Origin: Gammaproteobacteria bacterium
Lineage (GTDB): Bacteria > Pseudomonadota > Gammaproteobacteria > Thiohalomonadales > Thiohalomonadaceae
NCBI GenBank assembly: GCA_023228645.1
Contig: JALOAT010000010.1
Span: 1 to 64,000, forward strand
Direction of reading: 5' to 3'
DNA: 64,000 nt
The position numbers were made by a program, and so were the translations under genes. Positions 38,509-46,435 of the stretch are shown here, piece after piece; the stretch's first letter is position 1, and every line of letters starts with the position of its first letter. Below the pieces are notes generated by a model that was given only the letters and a program-made list of their open reading frames with translations, did no database searches and had not been told where the DNA came from.

Positions 38509-38549
38509 ACGCTCCCTCTCCGTCCGGGGTCCGGACGGAGAGGGAGCGT
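38509..38549. terminator. 19-bp perfect hairpin after priA
   Basis: Left arm ACGCTCCCTCTCCGTCCGG and right arm CCGGACGGAGAGGGAGCGT (38509-38527 and 38531-38549) are perfectly complementary with a 3-base loop. No T-run follows. Its CTCCCTCTCC core is shared with the repeats around 57140-57290, so it may belong to a REP-like family rather than being a plain terminator. Confidence 0.7.
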
Positions 38550-38625
38550 GGGGAGCCACCCTTGTTGCAATTGCCGCAAAATCGGCCTACGTTCGGCATA
38601 TGCCGTCTACGCAAGGGGGCCATCG

Positions 38626-38982
38626 ATGACCAGCGCGCTCGCCGTGAAGGACGACAAGCGGGCCGTGCTCACCAAGACGCTGCTGCGGGCCGGGCAGGGG
38701 CTCGGGCTGGACCAGGCAGCGCTCGCGCGTGTCATCGGCATGGAGCGCTCGGTGTTCCGCCGCGGCGTCGATCCAAACAGCAAGGCCGGTGAACTGGGGC
38801 TGCTGCTGATCCGCTGTTACCGCAGCCTGTTCGCCCTCATGGGCGGCGACCCGGACCACATGCGCCACTGGATGCACACCCCCAACCATCACACCGGCGG
38901 CGTGCCCGCGGCGCAGGTGCAGACGGTGGAAGGGCTGGTGCACGTGCTTTCCTATCTGGACGCCATCCGCGGCAAGGTTTGA
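38626..38982 (+). CDS. Xre/MbcA/ParS-type antitoxin (DUF2384)
   Basis: 118 residues: a helix-turn-helix-like N-terminus (LDQAALARVIGMERSVFRRG) followed by the DUF2384 toxin-binding module (GELGLLLIRCYRSLFALMGGDPDHMRHWMHTPN). Antitoxins of this type neutralise RES-domain toxins and repress their own operon. The ATG at 38626 has AAGGGGG upstream. The RES gene starts 3 bases after its stop. The pair interrupts the priA-argS order. Confidence 0.85.
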   Translation: MTSALAVKDDKRAVLTKTLLRAGQGLGLDQAALARVIGMERSVFRRGVDPNSKAGELGLLLIRCYRSLFALMGGDPDHMRHWMHTPNHHTGGVPAAQVQTVEGLVHVLSYLDAIRGKV

Positions 38983-38985
38983 GCC

Positions 38986-39723
38986 GTGCTGTGGGAGCAG
39001 TGTGACCTGGAAGCCGCCACGCGCCCCATCGGCGGCGCGCTTTACCGCATCGTGGAGAGCCAGGAGCAGGTGGCGACCCTCGGCTTGGTGGATTCGCTGG
39101 ACGAACAGAGCGTGCTCGAGGAAATGCTGGAGGCGAGCAAGCCGCCGCTCCCGCCGGAGACCCGCGGCCTGCATTATCTGCTCGCCACGCCCTTCCGTTA
39201 TCCGCCCCTGCGCCACGGCTCGCGCTACGGGCGACGCCACGAACCGTCGCTGTTCTACGGCTCGCTGGACCCGAGCACCTGCCTCGCCGAATGCGCCTGG
39301 TACCGGTTGCTGTTCTGGCACGGCATGGAAATCCCGCCCCCGCGGCGCATCCGTACGCGGCATGCGCTGTTTCAGGCACCCTATGCGGCAGGCCGCGCGC
39401 TACAGCTTCAACACCCACCCTGCGAAAGCCACCGGGCGACTCTTGCCCATCCCGCGGACTACAGCGCCACTCAGGCCCTTGGCACCGCCATGCGCGAGGC
39501 GGGCATCGAGGCCTTCGAATTCCCTTCGGCGCGCGGCCCGGAACGCGGCGTCAACGTGGCCCTGTTCACCCCGGCGGCACTGGCCGCCGCGCGACCGGCG
39601 TACACCGAGGAGTGGTGGTGTGAGGTGGACGGCGAGCAGGTTACCTTCCTGAACGCAGCGACGCGCCACACCCAGGGCTTCACCGCGACCCTCTTCCACG
39701 TGGACGGACGCCTGCCGGTTTGA
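38986..39723 (+). CDS. RES-domain toxin (NAD+-degrading type)
   Basis: 245 residues, start GTG. RES toxins use NAD+ as a substrate and deplete it. The RES fold is suggested by GGALYRIVESQEQVATL near the start, then GSRYGRRHEPSLFYGSLDPSTCLAECAWYR, the region with the family's Arg and Glu, and later a helix-rich C-terminal half. The toxin gene follows the DUF2384 antitoxin, which is the usual order for this module. The frame appears intact, so a functional toxin is expected. Confidence 0.85.
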   Translation: MLWEQCDLEAATRPIGGALYRIVESQEQVATLGLVDSLDEQSVLEEMLEASKPPLPPETRGLHYLLATPFRYPPLRHGSRYGRRHEPSLFYGSLDPSTCLAECAWYRLLFWHGMEIPPPRRIRTRHALFQAPYAAGRALQLQHPPCESHRATLAHPADYSATQALGTAMREAGIEAFEFPSARGPERGVNVALFTPAALAAARPAYTEEWWCEVDGEQVTFLNAATRHTQGFTATLFHVDGRLPV

Positions 39724-39925
39724 ACGGTGCACACGGATGGCTCGGCCGTAACACCGACCGATGCAAGCGATGGCAGGCATGTGTGCGATCGCACGGCGCT
39801 GTGATCAACAGCACACAAAAACCCCCGTGTCCCCGTGTTTATTGCTTTCCCGCATCACGCGCGCCTTTTGCCCGGCGCCCCGTAATCGTAGAATTACCGG
39901 TTCCGCAGACCAGAAGGGTTGATCC

Positions 39926-41686
39926 TTGAAAAGGCATCTGACCGAACTCATCCAGGCCGCGCTCGCCTCCCTGTCGCAGAGCGGTGAACTCACCGGCGAA
40001 CAGCCCGACATCATCATCGAGCGCACGCGCGACACGCGCTTCGGCGACTTCGCCTGCAACGTGGCCATGCTGCTGGCCAAGCGCCTGGGTCGCAAGCCGC
40101 GCGACGTGGCAGAGCTCGTGGTCGCCCGTCTGCCCGCCTCGGCGCAGGTCGCCAAGGTGGAGATCGCCGGCCCCGGTTTCATCAACTTCACCCTGAGCCC
40201 CGAGGCGGTACGTGCCGTGGTGCGCGAGGTGGTCGAGGCCGGCGAGGCCTTCGGCAAGTCCACCGTGGGCAATGGCCAGCACGTGCAGGTGGAGTTCGTC
40301 TCCGCCAATCCCACCGGACCGCTGCACGTGGGCCACGGCCGCGGCGCGGCCTACGGCGCCACCGTCGCCGACCTGCTCGCCGCCGCGGGCTTCCGCGTGC
40401 ATCGCGAGTACTACATCAACGACGCCGGCCGGCAGATGGACATCCTCGCCGCCAGCATCTGGCTGCGCTACCTGGAACTGGGCGGCGAGGAGCTGCAATT
40501 CCCCTCCAACGGCTACAAGAGCGACGATTACGTGTGGGACATCGCCGCCGCGCTGCGCAATGAGCACGGCCAGGCCTTCCACCATGCTGCCGCAGTGGTG
40601 TTCCAGGACCTGCCGGCCGACGAGCCGCAGGGCGGTGACAAGGAAGAGCACATCGACGCCATCGTCGAACGCGCCAAGGAGCTGCTCGGCGCCGGGAAGT
40701 ACCGCACGGTGTTCGACAAGGGCCTGGACGCGATCATCAAAGACATCCGCCAGGACCTGGAAGAATTCGGCGTCGCCTATCAGGAGTGGTATTCCGAGCG
40801 TAAGCTGGTGGAAAGCGGCGCCGTGGACCGCGCCATCGCGCGCCTGGAAGAGGCCGGCTACATCTACGAGAAGGAAGGCGCCAAGTGGTTCGCCTCCACC
40901 CGTTTCGGTGACGAGAAAGACCGCGTGGTGGTGCGCGACAACGGCGTGAAGACCTATTTCGCCTCGGACATCGCCTACCACATGGAGAAGTTCGAGCGCG
41001 GCTTCGACCGCATCATCGACGTGTGGGGCGCCGATCACCACGGCTACGTGCCGCGCGTGAAGGCCGCGCTCCAGGCCATGGGCCAGAACCCGGACCTGCT
41101 CGACGTGCTGCTGGTGCAGTTCGCCATCCTCTACCGCGGCGGCGAACGCGTGCAGATGTCCACCCGCGCCGGCTCCTTCGTCACCCTGCGCGAACTGCGC
41201 AAGGAAGTCGGCAACGACGCGGCGCGCTTCTTCTACGTGATGCGCAAATGCGAACAGCACATGGACTTCGACCTGGACCTGGCCAAGTCGCAGAGCAACG
41301 ACAACCCGGTGTTTTACATCCAGTATGCCCACGCGCGCATCTGCTCGGTGATGCGGCAGATGACGGAAAAGGGCTACTCCTACGACCAGGGCGCCGGGCT
41401 CGCCCACCTGCACCTGCTCACCGAAGACCACGAGCTGGCCCTCTTCAATCGCCTCGGCCGTTACCCGGAAGTGGTGGAGGCAGCGGCCCTCGCCCATGAG
41501 CCGCACCAGCTTGCCCACTACCTGCGCGAACTGGCCAACGACTTCCACACCTACTACAACGCCCATCAGTTCCTGGTGGATGCGGCCGGCCTGCGCGATG
41601 CCCGCCTGGCGCTGATCCTGGCCACCCGCCAAGTGCTGGCCAACGGCCTCGGCCTGCTGGGGGTGTCTGCCCCCGAGAGCATGTAA
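39926..41686 (+). CDS. argS: arginyl-tRNA synthetase
   Basis: 586 residues, class I. The HIGH-equivalent HVGHGRGAAYG is at the catalytic site, and the KMSK-like loop is VQMSTRAGSFVTLRELRKEVG. The N-terminal domain begins KRHLTELIQAALASL and the DALR anticodon-binding domain ends the protein. The start codon is TTG at 39926, preceded by AGAAGGG; no ATG fits the expected N-terminus. This unusual start may lower expression. The gene overlaps the next start by TAATG. Confidence 0.93.
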   Translation: MKRHLTELIQAALASLSQSGELTGEQPDIIIERTRDTRFGDFACNVAMLLAKRLGRKPRDVAELVVARLPASAQVAKVEIAGPGFINFTLSPEAVRAVVREVVEAGEAFGKSTVGNGQHVQVEFVSANPTGPLHVGHGRGAAYGATVADLLAAAGFRVHREYYINDAGRQMDILAASIWLRYLELGGEELQFPSNGYKSDDYVWDIAAALRNEHGQAFHHAAAVVFQDLPADEPQGGDKEEHIDAIVERAKELLGAGKYRTVFDKGLDAIIKDIRQDLEEFGVAYQEWYSERKLVESGAVDRAIARLEEAGYIYEKEGAKWFASTRFGDEKDRVVVRDNGVKTYFASDIAYHMEKFERGFDRIIDVWGADHHGYVPRVKAALQAMGQNPDLLDVLLVQFAILYRGGERVQMSTRAGSFVTLRELRKEVGNDAARFFYVMRKCEQHMDFDLDLAKSQSNDNPVFYIQYAHARICSVMRQMTEKGYSYDQGAGLAHLHLLTEDHELALFNRLGRYPEVVEAAALAHEPHQLAHYLRELANDFHTYYNAHQFLVDAAGLRDARLALILATRQVLANGLGLLGVSAPESM

Positions 41687-42249
41687 TGGGGCGTGACTAC
41701 AAGCGGCGCGCGCCGGCCCGAAAGAAGAAGGTCGCACCCGGCTGGGTGTGGCTGCTATCGGGACTCACGGTCGGATTGTTCGTGGCCTTCTTGGTATTCC
41801 TGCAGACGCGAGGGCCGGCGCCCGTGAAGGCGGCGGTGCGTGAGCCCGCCAGCGCCAGTGCCAAGCCAGCGCCCAAGGCGCCTGCGGCGGCCACGCCCGA
41901 GAAGAAGCCGCTCAGCTACGACTTCTACACCATCCTGCCGCAGTTCGAGGTGGAGGTGCCGGAAGAAAAGAATCTGCCGCGCGAAAAGCCCGTACCGGCC
42001 GTCGCCACACCCGGCACCTACACGCTGCAGGTGGGCTCGTTCACCAGCGCCCGCGACGCCGACACGCGCAAGGCGGAGCTGGCCATGCTGGGTATCGTCT
42101 CTGCCGTGCAGGCGGTGAATGTGGACGGCAAGTCCACCTACCACCGCGTGCGCATCGGTCCGTTCAGCGACCTGGAACGCCTGAACAGCGTGCGCCAGAC
42201 CCTGCGCGAGAACGGCATCGAATTCATGACCCTCAAGACCCGCTCTTGA
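41686..42249 (+). CDS. SPOR-domain (FtsN-like) membrane protein
   Basis: 187 residues: a short positive N-terminus (GRDYKRRAPARKKK), one membrane helix (WVWLLSGLTVGLFVAFLVFL), a Pro/Ala/Lys-rich linker, and a C-terminal SPOR domain (YTLQVGSFTSARDADTRKAEL, YHRVRIGPFSDLERL) that binds denuded peptidoglycan at the division septum. Coupled to argS by the TAATG overlap. The argS-SPOR pair is a classic gammaproteobacterial arrangement, next to priA in Pseudomonas. Homology to FtsN is by domain layout, not length. Confidence 0.9.
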   Translation: MGRDYKRRAPARKKKVAPGWVWLLSGLTVGLFVAFLVFLQTRGPAPVKAAVREPASASAKPAPKAPAAATPEKKPLSYDFYTILPQFEVEVPEEKNLPREKPVPAVATPGTYTLQVGSFTSARDADTRKAELAMLGIVSAVQAVNVDGKSTYHRVRIGPFSDLERLNSVRQTLRENGIEFMTLKTRS

Positions 42250-42296
42250 GTCCGTTCCGTTTCGACGATCCAATAACGCAACAAGGAGCCGTTTTC

Positions 42297-42863
42297 ATGC
42301 AACGCCTGTTCAAATCCCTCATGGTCACGGGCCTGCTGGCCGCCAGCCCGATAACCCTTGCCCAGCCGGCCGCCCCCCTGGACTACATGAACGCCCAACT
42401 GGCCATCGGCCTGGTGGAAGACCTGAGCGATCCCTTCGTGCTGGTGCTGACCGCCGGCAAGGAACTGCCCAACCTGGGCCGCAACGTGGCCTTCGAGGTG
42501 GAGTTCACCGATACCATCACGGCGGCGGACCGCGGCGGTTCCGTTACTGTGCCAGGATTCGGCACCGTGCCCGCCGGTGTCAGCCTCTCCTACTGGTCGC
42601 TGGGCGGCTACGGCGTCTTGAATGTCCCTTTGGACGATCGCCTCTCCGCCCGCGCCCGCGCCGGCCTGCGCCTGCTGTCGGCCTATGCCAACGGCGACGA
42701 AGAGCGCGACCTCGGCATCACCTTCGGTTTCGGCCTGGCCTACCGCTACGCCGCCAACCTGGCGTTCGTGGGCGAGTTCACCTACCTGGACGAGATCGAC
42801 AACGACGGCGGCGACGACATCGGCGTCAACCACCTCTCGGCGGGCGTTCAGGTCCGCTTCTGA
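42297..42863 (+). CDS. outer-membrane beta-barrel protein, paralogue 1
   Basis: 188 residues with a signal peptide (LMVTGLLAASPITLAQ) and alternating amphipathic strands, ending in NHLSAGVQVRF with the C-terminal Phe typical of outer-membrane barrels. It resembles the small OMP_b-brl/OmpW-like class and shares with its neighbour the 'YWSLGGYGV' and 'NHLSAGVQ' segments. RBS AAGGAG lies 9 bases upstream of the ATG. Function unknown; a porin, adhesin or envelope stabiliser is possible. Confidence 0.8.
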   Translation: MQRLFKSLMVTGLLAASPITLAQPAAPLDYMNAQLAIGLVEDLSDPFVLVLTAGKELPNLGRNVAFEVEFTDTITAADRGGSVTVPGFGTVPAGVSLSYWSLGGYGVLNVPLDDRLSARARAGLRLLSAYANGDEERDLGITFGFGLAYRYAANLAFVGEFTYLDEIDNDGGDDIGVNHLSAGVQVRF

Positions 42864-42873
42864 AACAGGGCAC

Positions 42874-42896
42874 GCCACCCCGGAAACCGGGGTGGC
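42874..42896 (+). terminator. hairpin after barrel paralogue 1
   Basis: A 10-bp perfect stem (GCCACCCCGG / CCGGGGTGGC) with an AAA loop, starting 10 bases after the stop codon. No T-run follows, so rho-independent termination is not assured. Confidence 0.5.
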
Positions 42897-43114
42897 TATG
42901 CTTGCACCCCCTCCGCCGTTCCGGCGCAGCCCCCGAACTCGCAGGCAAGTAGCTGTTAGGTGCCGCGGCCCGTCCGCGATGTCGCCTGCTTTGTGATGCG
43001 GCCTAGCCTGTCGACGCACACCGCTCCACCATTTCCGCCATAGTGGGCCCTCACCCCGCTCGCTACGCTCACTGGTAGGTGCATCGCATGGAACCTTCAG
43101 TGAGGAGAGCCCCA

Positions 43115-43639
43115 ATGAAAAAGCCCTTGGTTGTGGTTGCGTCCGGCGCGTTCCTCGGCTTGGCAGCGGCACCCGCCATCGCCCAGGAAACTCCGTCGGA
43201 ATCGCAGTTCGTCGACTATGTCACGGCCCAGCTGGTCTGGGCGGATGTGGATGCCTACGATGAGGCGCTGGCCCTGGCAATCGCCGCGGGCAAGACCGTT
43301 GCGCCGAATTTCTCGGTGGAAGGTGAACTCACCACGACGATTACGGAAGCCGAAGCCGAGGCAGCAGGTTCAAACGCCGAAACGACCTACTGGTCTGTGG
43401 GCGCCTATGGCGTGTATGCCCTGCCCGTAGGTGAGGATTTCGCGCTGCGCGGCAGGCTCGGTGGCGTCTACCTCAATGTGGATCAGGACGTCGGGGGTCT
43501 CGACGGTGACGAATTCAACGTGAGCTTCGGTGTGGGCGGCCTCTATGACCTGAGCCCCAACCTCAATCTCATTGCCGAATACACCCGTCTGGACGCAGAC
43601 ATCAACCATCTCTCCGCCGGCGTACAGTTCAAGTTCTGA
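43115..43639 (+). CDS. outer-membrane beta-barrel protein, paralogue 2
   Basis: 174 residues with a signal peptide (VVVASGAFLGLAAAPAIAQ), then a beta barrel ending NHLSAGVQFKF. It is clearly related to the upstream barrel gene (YWSVGAYGVYALPVGEDFALRGRLG, then SFGVGGLYDLSPNLNLIAEYTRLD), so the two arose by tandem duplication. They have diverged considerably, with different signal peptides and N-terminal domains, and each has its own RBS (GAGGAGAG here). A rho-independent terminator lies 26 bases past the stop. Confidence 0.8.
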   Translation: MKKPLVVVASGAFLGLAAAPAIAQETPSESQFVDYVTAQLVWADVDAYDEALALAIAAGKTVAPNFSVEGELTTTITEAEAEAAGSNAETTYWSVGAYGVYALPVGEDFALRGRLGGVYLNVDQDVGGLDGDEFNVSFGVGGLYDLSPNLNLIAEYTRLDADINHLSAGVQFKF

Positions 43640-43664
43640 GCCCACTAAGCGCAGGAAGGCACAT

Positions 43665-43686
43665 AAAGGGCAGGATGCCCTTTTTT
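43665..43686 (+). terminator. rho-independent terminator after barrel paralogue 2
   Basis: A 7-bp stem (AAAGGGC / GCCCTTT) with a 5-base loop followed by six T, a canonical intrinsic terminator for the plus-strand barrel gene. Confidence 0.85.
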
Positions 43687-43738
43687 GTTTTCCGTTGCGA
43701 AGCAACGGCCCGACACAGAGATCACAGAGGACTGAGCC

Positions 43739-43809
43739 GATTCGCCGACGGTCGGCTCCTACCACCGCAGTTTCACCAAGCCGCGTGGGAGCCCACACCG
43801 TGGGCGAAC
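43739..43809. repeat. REP-like doublet in inverted orientation
   Basis: Two ~25-base units of the form GTrGGAGCC-AC-stem-GGCGAA. The left unit reads on the minus strand (reverse complement of 43739-43763) and contains the stem GCCGAC/GTCGGC. The right unit (43785-43809) reads on the plus strand with the stem GCCCAC/GTGGGC. The two stems carry a compensating base-pair change, so folding is conserved. They resemble Pseudomonas-type REP sequences. No RAYT transposase gene is in the window. Confidence 0.6.
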
Positions 43810-43872
43810 GGTCTTCCAATCCTCGATACGGGGAATTGCCGCGGGGCTGCGCCTGGCCCCGTTATGAAGAAC

Positions 43873-44439
43873 TCAGAGCAGCAGCACCAGGGCCAGGATC
43901 AGGACCGTGACCACCAGCGAGGCGGACAGTACTGTGATCGTGGACTGGGCGGTCTCCTCGCGCAGCTTGAGGCGGACGATGTGTTGTTCGCGCGCCTGTA
44001 GTTCGGCGCCCATTTCCTGCTCACGCTGCTTGTATTGCTTGAGCGAGGTCTCCAGGGTCTCGCCGTGCTCTTCGCACACCCGCAGCTCCTGGGCGAGCTG
44101 CTTGGCGGTCTTGCCACCGGTGCCGTTGCCCGTGGGCGCGAGGTCCTCTGCCGATTCCCCGAGCACCACCAGCCCCGGGTCCTCGCGCTTGGTGACGAAG
44201 GCGAGCGCGTGCTCCAGGGCGCGCAGCTCCGCATACAGACGCGTGGGCGACAGCGACGCCTGGGGGTCGAGCAGGCGCTCGCGCGCCTGGTTCACGTCCA
44301 CCTGCACGCGGGTGGCGGGATAGAGAATGTGGCGCCGGTAGGTATCGACGTAGGCGAAGGCATCCGCGGCGCGGAACTTGAACTCGGCGGTGGCGGCAGG
44401 CTTCGTTTCCATTCCCTTGCTATCGGATACCCCGGCCAT
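43873..44439 (-). CDS. unrecognised coiled-coil, tail-anchored protein
   Basis: 188 residues. The N-terminal ~65 are soluble (KFRAADAFAYVDTYRRHILYPATRVQVDVNQ), then a helical part with a coiled coil (LETSLKQYKQREQEMGAELQAREQHIVRLKLREE), and the protein ends in a single hydrophobic helix (TITVLSASLVVTVLILALVLLL). That makes a tail anchor with the bulk in the cytoplasm. No family recognised. It lies 12 bases downstream of speA on the same strand, which suggests a shared transcript. Confidence 0.65.
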   Translation of the reverse strand: MAGVSDSKGMETKPAATAEFKFRAADAFAYVDTYRRHILYPATRVQVDVNQARERLLDPQASLSPTRLYAELRALEHALAFVTKREDPGLVVLGESAEDLAPTGNGTGGKTAKQLAQELRVCEEHGETLETSLKQYKQREQEMGAELQAREQHIVRLKLREETAQSTITVLSASLVVTVLILALVLLL

Positions 44440-44451
44440 GCGCTTGAATCC

Positions 44452-46347
44452 TCACTCTTCCAGGTAGGTGTACCCGGTCAGTCCATCGGCGAGCGTGGCC
44501 ATGAATGTATCACGCTCGGTTTCGCTCAGCGCGGCCTGCGCCACCTTGGCGCGGTAGGCCTCCAGCAACACCTCGGGGGTGAAGCTGACGTAGCGCAGCA
44601 GCCCGTCCACGGTATCACCACGGTGGGTGGACTCGAGCCGATAGCCGTCGGCCTCCAGCACCACGTTCACCGCGTCGGTGTCGCCGAACAGGTTGTGCAT
44701 GTCGCCGAGGATCTCCTGGTAGGCCCCGACCATGAAAAATCCCAGCAGGTATTCCTCGCCCTGTTGCCAGGGATGCAACGGCAGGGTGCTCTCCACGCCG
44801 TCGCGGCCCACGTAATGATCGATGCGGCCGTCGGAATCGCAGGTGAGGTCCTGAATCACGCCGCGGCGCTCGGGCGCCTCGGCAAGGCGGTGCAGGGGCA
44901 CGATGGGGAACACCTGGTCGATGCCCCACACGTCCGGCACGGACTGGAACACGGAGAAATTGAGGAAGTACTTGTCGGCCAGTTTGTCGTTGAGCTCGTC
45001 GAGCACCTCGCGGTGGGCGCGCACCTTGGGGTCGAGCAGGTCGCGCACCCGCCGGCACACCGCCGAGTACAGCCGCTCGGCGCGGGCGCGCTGTTCCAGG
45101 GACAGCAGGCCGAGGGTGTACATGGACTGGGCCTCGCCCACCGCATGCACCGCGTCGTGATAGACCTCCACCGGCGAGCGTGCCGGCAGGGCCTCCAGCG
45201 CGGCCCACAGGTCGTGCAGCACCGCCGGCTCCCCGGCCACCGGCGCGCTCGCCGCCGCGCCATCCGGCGCGTATTCCACGTCGGTGACGTTGGCCACCAG
45301 CACGGCGTGATGGGCGGTGAGGGCGCGGCCCGATTCACTGATGATGTCCGGGCAGGGCAGGCCGTGGTCGGCGCACACCTCGGAGAGGATGTGCACCACG
45401 TTGTGGGCGTACTCGCCCACGGTGTAGTTCATGGAGCACTCGCTGCGCGAGCGGCTGCCTTCGTAGTCCACGCCGAGACCGCCGCCCACGTCCACCACCC
45501 GGATGGCCACGCCCATGGCGTGCATCTCGGAATAGAAGCGCGCCGCCTCGCGGATGCCGGCCTGGATGTCGCGGATGTTGGCGATCTGCGAGCCCAGGTG
45601 GAAGTGCAGCAGTTGCAGGGCCTCAAGCCGCCCCGCGCTGCGCAGGCGCTCCACCACTTCGAGCACCTGGGTGGCGGAGAGGCCGAACTTGGATTTCTCG
45701 CCGCCGGTGTTCTGCCACTTGCCCGCACCGATGGAGGCCAGGCGCACCCGCACGCCCAGCAGCGGCGCCACGTTCAGCCGGGCCGCCTCCTCCAGCACCA
45801 GGTCCAGCTCTGACATCTTCTCCACCACGATGTACACGCGGTGGCCGAGGCGCCGGCCGATGAGGGCGAGGCGGATGTACTCGCGGTCCTTGTAGCCGTT
45901 ACACACCACCACGCCGTCGGGCCTCGACAGGGCCAGCACGGCCATGAGCTCGGGCTTGCTGCCCGCTTCCAGGCCCACGCGATCGTCGCCGTGGGCGAGG
46001 ATCTGTTCCACCACCGAACGCTGCTGGTTCACCTTGATGGGATACACCGCGGTGTAGCGGCCCTGGTAGCCGTCCGCGGCCATGGCCGAGGTGAAGGCGT
46101 TCACCAGGGTATCCACACGGTCGCGCAGGATGTCGGCAAAGCGCACCAGCACGGGCAGGCTGAGGCCCTGCGCGCGCGCCGCGTTGGCCACGTCCAGCAG
46201 TGCGATCTCCGGGCCGCTGGCGTCCCGGCGCGGGCGGGCCACCAACTCGCCGCGGGCGTTCAGGTCGAAATAACCCTCGCTCCAGCCGCGGATGCCGTAG
46301 GCGGCGCGGGCGCGATCGAGGGTCCAGGGCTTGGCGGAGGCGGTCAT
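44452..46347 (-). CDS. speA: biosynthetic arginine decarboxylase
   Basis: 631 residues, a fold III PLP enzyme converting arginine to agmatine, the first step of the agmatine route to putrescine. Shown by YPIKVNQQRSVVEQIL with the PLP Lys, VVCNGYKDREYIRLAL, LHFHLGSQIANIRDI, VDVGGGLGVDYEG, and ISESGRALTAHHAVLV. Length matches the family. It is divergent from speE (spermidine synthase) with 88 bases between starts, so both polyamine genes may share a control region. No agmatinase is present in the window. Confidence 0.95.
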   Translation of the reverse strand: MTASAKPWTLDRARAAYGIRGWSEGYFDLNARGELVARPRRDASGPEIALLDVANAARAQGLSLPVLVRFADILRDRVDTLVNAFTSAMAADGYQGRYTAVYPIKVNQQRSVVEQILAHGDDRVGLEAGSKPELMAVLALSRPDGVVVCNGYKDREYIRLALIGRRLGHRVYIVVEKMSELDLVLEEAARLNVAPLLGVRVRLASIGAGKWQNTGGEKSKFGLSATQVLEVVERLRSAGRLEALQLLHFHLGSQIANIRDIQAGIREAARFYSEMHAMGVAIRVVDVGGGLGVDYEGSRSRSECSMNYTVGEYAHNVVHILSEVCADHGLPCPDIISESGRALTAHHAVLVANVTDVEYAPDGAAASAPVAGEPAVLHDLWAALEALPARSPVEVYHDAVHAVGEAQSMYTLGLLSLEQRARAERLYSAVCRRVRDLLDPKVRAHREVLDELNDKLADKYFLNFSVFQSVPDVWGIDQVFPIVPLHRLAEAPERRGVIQDLTCDSDGRIDHYVGRDGVESTLPLHPWQQGEEYLLGFFMVGAYQEILGDMHNLFGDTDAVNVVLEADGYRLESTHRGDTVDGLLRYVSFTPEVLLEAYRAKVAQAALSETERDTFMATLADGLTGYTYLEE

Positions 46348-46435
46348 TTGGTTCTCTGCAATGGCAAAGGGGACGGCAGGACCGTATTATCGCACGCCAC
46401 AATCCCCCCTGGCCTTAGAAGACGGAGTGGTTTCC

